The position numbers were made by a program, and so were the translations under genes. A stretch of DNA of 64,000 nucleotides from Pseudomonas parafulva (lineage in GTDB: Bacteria; Pseudomonadota; Gammaproteobacteria; Pseudomonadales; Pseudomonadaceae), in assembly GCF_000800255.1 (NCBI RefSeq), contig NZ_CP009747.1, positions 124,001 to 188,000 of the forward strand, written 5' to 3'. Of this stretch, positions 58,977-64,000 are shown piece by piece. How positions within the stretch are numbered: the first letter of the stretch is position 1; each line of letters begins with the position of its first letter. Below the pieces are notes generated by a model that saw nothing but the letters and a program-made list of their open reading frames with translations, was not told the DNA's origin and searched no databases.

Positions 58977-60155
58977 ATGCTCAATGCCGAACACCGTGCA
59001 ATCATCAAGGCCACCGTCCCCCTGCTCGAAAGCGGGGGCGAGGCACTGACCACCCACTTCTACAAGATGATGCTCAGCGAGTATCCCGAAGTGCGTCCGC
59101 TGTTCAACCAGGCGCACCAGGCCAGCGGCGACCAACCGCGCGCGCTGGCCAACGGCGTGCTGATGTACGCCAAGCACATCGACCGGCTCGACGCCCTGGG
59201 CGGTCTAGTAGGACAGATCATCAACAAGCACGTGGCCCTGCAGATTCTGCCCGAGCACTACCCCATCGTCGGCCGCTGCCTGCTGCGTGCCATCGAAGAG
59301 GTGCTGGGCAGCGAGATCGCCACGCCGGCGGTGATCGAAGCCTGGGCGGCGGCTTACGGGCAATTGGCCGAGATTCTCATCGGCGCCGAAGAGCAGTTGT
59401 ACCAGGCCAAGGAGCAAGCCGAGGGCGGCTGGCGGGGCGGGCGGGCGTTCCGTCTGGTGCGCCGCGAGCAAGAGAGCGCGGAAATCGTCTCGTTCTACTT
59501 CGAGCCGGTCGATGGCGCGGCGGTGCTCAAGGCTGAGCCTGGGCAGTACATCGGTGTGCAGTTGTTCATCGAGGGCCGCGAGCAGCGCCGCAACTATTCG
59601 CTGTCGTCGCTCAGCGATGGCCGGCAGTACCGCATCAGCGTCAAACGCGAGGACGGGGGTGTGGTCTCCAATTACCTGCACGATCATCTGCAAGTCGACA
59701 CTACCGTCACACTGTTTCCGCCTGCGGGCGATTTCACTTTGCAGGCCAGCGACAAGCCCTTGGTGCTGATCAGCGGTGGGGTAGGGATCACCCCGACTCT
59801 GGCCATGCTCGAAGCAGCGCTGCAGACCCAGCGTCCGATACGCTTCATCCACTGCGCGCGCAATGGCGCGGTGCATGCATTTCGCCAATGGGTCGATGAA
59901 TTGGCCGAGCGCCACCCGCAACTGCAGCGCTTCTACTGCTACGACGAGCACGACGGCAGTCGGTCCGTCGATGCCGTGGGTCTGCTGAGTGAGGACTTGC
60001 TGGCCGAGTGGTTGCCCCGTGAGCGCGACATGGACGTCTACTTCCTCGGACCCAAGGGCTTCATGGCGGCGATCCGGCGTTCCTTGAACCATTTGGGCGT
60101 GCCGCCAACGCAGAGCCACTTCGAGTTCTTCGGACCGGCTGCGGCCTTGGAGTAG
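58977..60155 (+). CDS. hmp: Nitric oxide dioxygenase (flavohemoprotein Hmp)
   Basis: A 392-residue enzyme that oxidises NO to nitrate using O2 and NAD(P)H. The N-terminal globin has Tyr29 in THFYKMM and proximal His85 in INKHVALQ. The FAD domain shows RNYSLSS, and the NAD domain shows VLISGGVGITPTLAML and the C-terminal FFGPAAAL. An AGGAG site precedes ATG 58977. It is divergent from norR and followed by a strong terminator, so it is a single-gene transcript for NO detoxification. Confidence 0.96.
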   Translation: MLNAEHRAIIKATVPLLESGGEALTTHFYKMMLSEYPEVRPLFNQAHQASGDQPRALANGVLMYAKHIDRLDALGGLVGQIINKHVALQILPEHYPIVGRCLLRAIEEVLGSEIATPAVIEAWAAAYGQLAEILIGAEEQLYQAKEQAEGGWRGGRAFRLVRREQESAEIVSFYFEPVDGAAVLKAEPGQYIGVQLFIEGREQRRNYSLSSLSDGRQYRISVKREDGGVVSNYLHDHLQVDTTVTLFPPAGDFTLQASDKPLVLISGGVGITPTLAMLEAALQTQRPIRFIHCARNGAVHAFRQWVDELAERHPQLQRFYCYDEHDGSRSVDAVGLLSEDLLAEWLPRERDMDVYFLGPKGFMAAIRRSLNHLGVPPTQSHFEFFGPAAALE

Positions 60156-60161
60156 CGGGTC

Positions 60162-60197
60162 AGAGACCGGGCCGGGCCACGCTCGGCCCGGTTTCTC
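60162..60197 (+). terminator. Terminator of hmp
   Basis: ACCGGGCCG (60166-60174) pairs with CGGCCCGGT (60184-60192) and is followed by TTTCTCT. It starts 10 nt after the hmp stop codon. Confidence 0.85.
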
Positions 60198-60447
60198 TAT
60201 CAGTAGTGCAGTGTTTTTAACCCACCGTTAATCGCCGTATCCTTCACTTTCGCTCACCCACGTCTTTGTCATCGGATGGGTGAACCGACCTGCAGACTGT
60301 CGGTCTGAGCTTCCCATGGAAAGCCCGGGCCGCACCGCACTGTCACCTTTTCATCCATCGCCGGGTGCCCGCGCCGTGTAGACTGGCGGGCTTTGGGCAT
60401 GGGCCATAGGGCAGCAGGCCTGCAACTCTCCAACGAAGGAACCGGTC

Positions 60448-60954
60448 ATGAACGAACACAACCTGCGCCTGAATCGGGAACGGCGCTTTCTGGTACTGCT
60501 GGGGCTGATCTGCCTGTCGTTGATCGGCGGCGCTCTTTATATGCAGGTGGTGCTGGGCGAAGCACCGTGCCCGCTGTGCATCCTGCAGCGCTACGCCTTG
60601 CTGTTGATCGCCCTGTTCGCGTTCATCGCAGCCGCCATGCCGGGGCGGCGCAGCCTGACCTTCTTCGAAGCGTTGGTGGTGCTCAGCGCCATTGGCGGAA
60701 TCGTTGCGGCCGGCAACCATGTGTATATACTCGCCAACCCCGCCGTCAGCTGTGGCATCGATGTGCTGCAACCGATCGTCGACGACCTGCCACTGGCGCA
60801 GGTCTGGCCGCTGGCGTTCCAGGTCGATGGTTTCTGCACCACGCCCTACCCGCCGATCCTGGGGCTGTCGCTGGCGCAATGGGCGCTGGTGGCCTTCGTC
60901 CTCACTGCCCTCCTGGTGCCACTGGGGATCTACCGAAATCGCCGTCGGGCTTAG
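60448..60954 (+). CDS. dsbB: Disulfide bond formation protein DsbB
   Basis: A 168-residue inner membrane protein that re-oxidises DsbA with quinones. Four membrane segments are visible. The first redox pair is Cys41-Pro-Leu-Cys44 in APCPLCILQRYA, and the second pair is Cys102 (VSCGID) and Cys130 (DGFCTTPYPP). An AAGGA site precedes ATG 60448. It lies upstream of the cyo operon and shares its quinone pool. The gap before it (60198-60447) has no gene. Confidence 0.95.
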   Translation: MNEHNLRLNRERRFLVLLGLICLSLIGGALYMQVVLGEAPCPLCILQRYALLLIALFAFIAAAMPGRRSLTFFEALVVLSAIGGIVAAGNHVYILANPAVSCGIDVLQPIVDDLPLAQVWPLAFQVDGFCTTPYPPILGLSLAQWALVAFVLTALLVPLGIYRNRRRA

Positions 60955-61511
60955 ACAAAAGTCCTTGTATGACGCAGGCCCATTGCGCAGCTTAATCGGT
61001 ATCGAAAACCTGTCCTCGGCTGATGTAGATCAAGTTCCAGCCCTTGCAGCATGCGGGTTTCGGGTCTACAGCCGAGGGTGCGACAAACTGTCGCGAAGTT
61101 GATTTTTGAGCGCTGATTGTTACCGATTCGGTAAAGGACTGTTGCTCAATAAGTCATAGTAAAGGGGGGGCTACCTATCTACAATCGCCCCCAATTTCCG
61201 TTCGGCACTGCTTGCAAGTCGCAGGATTGAAGGAAGCCCCAGCGCTCCTTTTGCTGACTTCGACAAGTTTCGCCCAACGGCGATCCGGGCGGACACCCCT
61301 CCGCGTTTTCCGCACCAAATGGACTTGGTCTGAAGTACAGGCCTTTAGCCTACGAAAAACCCCAAGCTCGACCATACTTCCAACGCCCAGATCCTGCAGT
61401 CGGATCACAGGCCGGAGGGAGTTCGGGCTTAAAAATGCTAACGCTGGGCAGGACGAAGTGTTGGCGAACAAAACACATTGCATTGAAGCAAGCTGATCTA
61501 GAGGTCGTGAG
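60955..61511. promoter_or_regulatory. 557-bp control region upstream of cyoA
   Basis: No convincing gene lies here; a 94-codon frame at 61212-61496 lacks an ATG start and ribosome site. It holds CGACA-N3-TGTCG (61081-61093), the perfect palindrome TTACCGA-T-TCGGTAA (61120-61134) and a TACAAT at 61180-61185 that could be a -10 box. The long leader before the cyoA ATG suggests post-transcriptional control; AACAAAACACA (61467-61477) resembles the A-rich CA motif bound by Hfq/Crc, which repress cyo in P. putida. Confidence 0.5.
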
Positions 61512-62456
61512 ATGAGTAAAAAGCGTTACCCCAGACTGTTTGGCATATTGCCCTTTTTAGGCATGCTTTTACTCAGTGGGTGCAACTGGACCCTGCTCGA
61601 CCCCAAGGGCCAGGTCGGCATTGAGCAAAAGAACCTGATCCTGATCGCGATCGGCCTGATGCTGCTGGTGGTGATCCCGGTCATCATCATGACCCTGGTC
61701 TTCGCCTGGAAGTACCGTGCTTCCAACACGGCGGCCACCTACACGCCTGACTGGTCGCACTCGACCAAGATCGAGGCGGCGGTGTGGATCATCCCGATCC
61801 TGATCATCATCGTGCTGGGCTACGTCACCTACAAGTCCACCCATAAACTGGACCCCTACCGTCCACTGGATTCCGATGTGAAACCGGTGCAGATCGACGT
61901 GGTGGCCCTGGACTGGAAGTGGCTGTTCATCTATCCGGAGCAAGGCATCGCCACGGTCAACAAGATCGTCTTCCCGGCCAACACCCCGGTCAACTTCCGC
62001 GTGACCTCCGACGCCGTGATGAACTCGTTCTTCATCCCTGGCCTGGGCGGCCAGATCTACGCGATGGCCGGCATGACCACCAAGCTGCACCTGATCGCCA
62101 ACGAAAATGGCGAGTTCGACGGTATCTCGGCGAACTACAGCGGTGCGGGCTTCACCGGTATGAAATTCAAGGCAACCGCCACCTCGCAAGCCGACTTCGA
62201 TGCCTGGGTCGCGCAAGTGAAGGCGTCGCCGAAGAAGCTGGACAAGGCCGAATACGACGCCTTGGCCAAACCAAGCGAAAACAACCCAGTCGCGCTGTAC
62301 AGCGAGGCTTCGCCTGACACGTTCCAGCTCATCGTCGACAAGTACGAAGGCATGAACCGCGGTCGTCCGAGCCATGAAGAAGCAGGCAGCAAAGACCTGG
62401 CCACTACCAAGGGTGTGGAATCGAGTATGCAACCAGCTGCCGGTGCAGAGGAGTAA
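61512..62456 (+). CDS. cyoA: Cytochrome bo3 ubiquinol oxidase subunit II
   Basis: A 314-residue lipoprotein subunit. The lipobox LLLSGC gives Cys24; two membrane helices follow ([19 protein letters not shown] and [19 protein letters not shown]), then a periplasmic cupredoxin-fold domain. The copper-A cysteines of cytochrome c oxidase are absent, as expected for a quinol oxidase. GAGG lies about 7 nt before the ATG at 61512. It is the first gene of cyoABCDE, and cyoB starts 3 nt after its stop. Confidence 0.96.
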   Translation: MSKKRYPRLFGILPFLGMLLLSGCNWTLLDPKGQVGIEQKNLILIAIGLMLLVVIPVIIMTLVFAWKYRASNTAATYTPDWSHSTKIEAAVWIIPILIIIVLGYVTYKSTHKLDPYRPLDSDVKPVQIDVVALDWKWLFIYPEQGIATVNKIVFPANTPVNFRVTSDAVMNSFFIPGLGGQIYAMAGMTTKLHLIANENGEFDGISANYSGAGFTGMKFKATATSQADFDAWVAQVKASPKKLDKAEYDALAKPSENNPVALYSEASPDTFQLIVDKYEGMNRGRPSHEEAGSKDLATTKGVESSMQPAAGAEE

Positions 62457-62459
62457 GAG

Positions 62460-64000
62460 ATGTTCGGTAAATTAAGCCTGGAGGCGATACCCTATCACGA
62501 GCCGATAGTCATGGTGACGCTTGCCATGATCGCGCTCGGTGGTATCGCCGTCGTTGGTGCCATCACCTATTTCCGCAAGTGGTCCTACCTGTGGACCGAG
62601 TGGCTGACCACGGTCGACCACAAGAAGATCGGGGTGATGTACATCATCGTCGCGATGGTCATGCTGCTGCGCGGCTTTGCCGACGCCATCATGATGCGTA
62701 CCCAGCTGGCCGTCGCCACCGGCGGCTCCGAAGGCTACCTGCCGCCTGAACACTATGACCAGATCTTCACCGCCCACGGTGTGATCATGATCATCTTCAT
62801 GGCGATGCCGTTCTTCACCGGCCTGATGAACCTGGCCCTGCCTCTGCAGATCGGTGCACGTGACGTTGCCTTCCCGTTCCTGAACTCCCTGAGCTTCTAC
62901 CTGCTGCTGGCAGGCGTGCTGCTGGTGAACATCTCGCTGGGCGTCGGCGAATTCGCCAAGACCGGCTGGGTGGCCTATCCGCCGCTTGCGGGTATCCAGT
63001 ACAGCCCTGGCGTGGGGGTCGATTACTATATCTGGGCGCTACAGCTATCAGGTCTAGGCACGACATTGACGGGCGTGAACTTCCTGGTCACCGTCCTGAA
63101 GATGCGTGCACCTGGCATGAAGCTGATGGATATGCCGATTTTCACCTGGACCTGCACCTGGGCCAACGTGCTGATCGTCGCTTCCTTCCCGATCCTGACC
63201 GCTGCACTGGCCCTGCTGACCGTTGACCGTTATCTGGACTTCCACATCTTCACCAACGAGCTTGGTGGGAACCCGATGATGTACGTCAACCTGTTCTGGG
63301 CCTGGGGTCACCCCGAGGTGTACATCCTGATCCTGCCGGCCTTCGGCGTGTTCTCGGAAGTGACCTCGACCTTCGCCAGCAAGCGCCTGTTCGGCCACCA
63401 CGCGATGATCTACGCATCGGGTGCGATCGCCATCCTGGGCTTCGCGGTCTGGCTGCACCACTTCTTCACCATGGGTGCCGGCGCCAGCGTCAACACCTTC
63501 TTCGGCCTGGCGACGATGCTGATCTCCATCCCGACCGGTGTGAAGCTGTTCAACTGGCTGTTCACCATCTACCAGGGCCGTCTGCGCTTCACCCCGCCGA
63601 TTCTCTGGACCCTGGGCTTCATGGTCACCTTCTCCATCGGTGGCATGACCGGCGTTCTGCTGGCCGTTCCGGGTGCTGACTTCGTGCTGCACAACAGCCT
63701 GTTCGTGATCGCCCACTTCCACAACGTGATCATCGGTGGTGCGGTGTTCGGCTACATCGCCGGCTTCGCCTTCTGGTTCCCGAAAGCCTTCGGCTTCACC
63801 CTCAACGAGAAGTGGGGCAAGGCGGCCTTCTGGTTCTGGATCTCGGGCTTCTACGTCGCCTTCATGCCGCTGTACGCCCTGGGCTTCATGGGCATGACCC
63901 GTCGTCTGAACCACTCCGACAACCCGCTGTGGGAACCCTACCTGTACGTCGCCGTGGTCGGTGCCGTGCTGATCCTGTTCGGTATCGCCTGCCAGCTGAT
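62460..64000 (+). CDS. cyoB: Cytochrome bo3 ubiquinol oxidase subunit I, N-terminal 513 codons (cut by window end)
   Basis: The catalytic subunit of the proton-pumping quinol oxidase; the frame is open to the window end. The start [20 protein letters not shown] with a GAGGAG site is clear. Conserved heme and copper residues are seen in [11 protein letters not shown] (His), [14 protein letters not shown] (His and Tyr of the CuB site), [10 protein letters not shown] (His pair) and [13 protein letters not shown] (His). The visible part is about three quarters of the usual length of 660-670 residues. It is the second gene of the cyo operon. Confidence 0.95.
   Translation, partial: MFGKLSLEAIPYHEPIVMVTLAMIALGGIAVVGAITYFRKWSYLWTEWLTTVDHKKIGVMYIIVAMVMLLRGFADAIMMRTQLAVATGGSEGYLPPEHYDQIFTAHGVIMIIFMAMPFFTGLMNLALPLQIGARDVAFPFLNSLSFYLLLAGVLLVNISLGVGEFAKTGWVAYPPLAGIQYSPGVGVDYYIWALQLSGLGTTLTGVNFLVTVLKMRAPGMKLMDMPIFTWTCTWANVLIVASFPILTAALALLTVDRYLDFHIFTNELGGNPMMYVNLFWAWGHPEVYILILPAFGVFSEVTSTFASKRLFGHHAMIYASGAIAILGFAVWLHHFFTMGAGASVNTFFGLATMLISIPTGVKLFNWLFTIYQGRLRFTPPILWTLGFMVTFSIGGMTGVLLAVPGADFVLHNSLFVIAHFHNVIIGGAVFGYIAGFAFWFPKAFGFTLNEKWGKAAFWFWISGFYVAFMPLYALGFMGMTRRLNHSDNPLWEPYLYVAVVGAVLILFGIACQL

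Noticed and set aside
61212..61496. A 94-codon frame upstream of cyoA
   Set aside because: It has no ATG or ribosome site and no conserved pattern, and it sits in the cyo control region.

Overview
The window is a gene-dense, GC-rich stretch of chromosome from a Pseudomonas, most likely of the P. putida group. The evidence is gene content and order: murJ-ribF-ileS-lspA-fkpB-ispH followed by a minor-pilin cluster and thiO; bamD-rluD-pgeF; a complete fruBKA PTS operon with divergent fruR (cra); ampD-ampE; an OprD-family porin; norR-hmp; and a cyo terminal oxidase operon. Species cannot be fixed from sequence reading alone. No tRNA, rRNA, CRISPR array, insertion sequence or prophage was recognised. 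Genes at both ends (murJ, cyoB) are cut by the window edges.

Layout. 1-6318: tightly packed housekeeping operon (lipid II flippase, FAD synthesis, Ile-tRNA synthetase, lipoprotein signal peptidase, FKBP, IspH). 6319-8811: reduced minor-pilin cluster (GspH/FimT-like gene on the minus strand, then pilV/W/X/E-like genes on the plus strand, without a pilY1 gene). 8842-13174: thiO, a small membrane protein, bamD, rluD, pgeF. 13361-18508: a MalT-like LuxR regulator, then a TPR response regulator coupled to a small soluble histidine kinase. 18686-24230: OmpA lipoprotein, pta, DUF3565, SlyD-like FKBP, glutathione peroxidase, glycosyltransferase. 24408-31111: BdlA-like PAS-MCP, cysZ, trxB with an attenuator-like leader, nadC, DUF1631 protein. 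31195-40202: ampDE, tatD, fruR and fruBKA. 40210-48509: small conserved proteins, a GGDEF protein, OprD porin, Aer-type receptor ending in a suspicious amber codon, YkgJ-type cysteine cluster protein, CheV. 48710-57194: accessory surface region with two paralogous autotransporters and, divergent from the second, two orphan proteins sharing one module. 57242-64000: norR-hmp nitric oxide module, dsbB, and the start of cyoABCDE.

Functionally the window mixes core envelope and metabolic genes with a large sensory share: BdlA-like, Aer-like and CheV chemotaxis proteins, one GGDEF protein, one kinase/TPR-regulator pair and one large MalT-type regulator. Several regulatory sites could be read directly: a FruR operator ahead of fruB, three NorR-type boxes between norR and hmp, a strong sigma-54-like promoter ahead of a DUF2383 protein, mutually exclusive stems ahead of trxB, and a perfect palindrome ahead of cyoA.

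The least explained part is 48710-57194. There, an autotransporter with near-identical 288-bp tandem repeats sits next to a smaller paralogue and is divergent from a 657-residue Ig-like protein, which is followed by a 119-residue protein carrying one of its modules.
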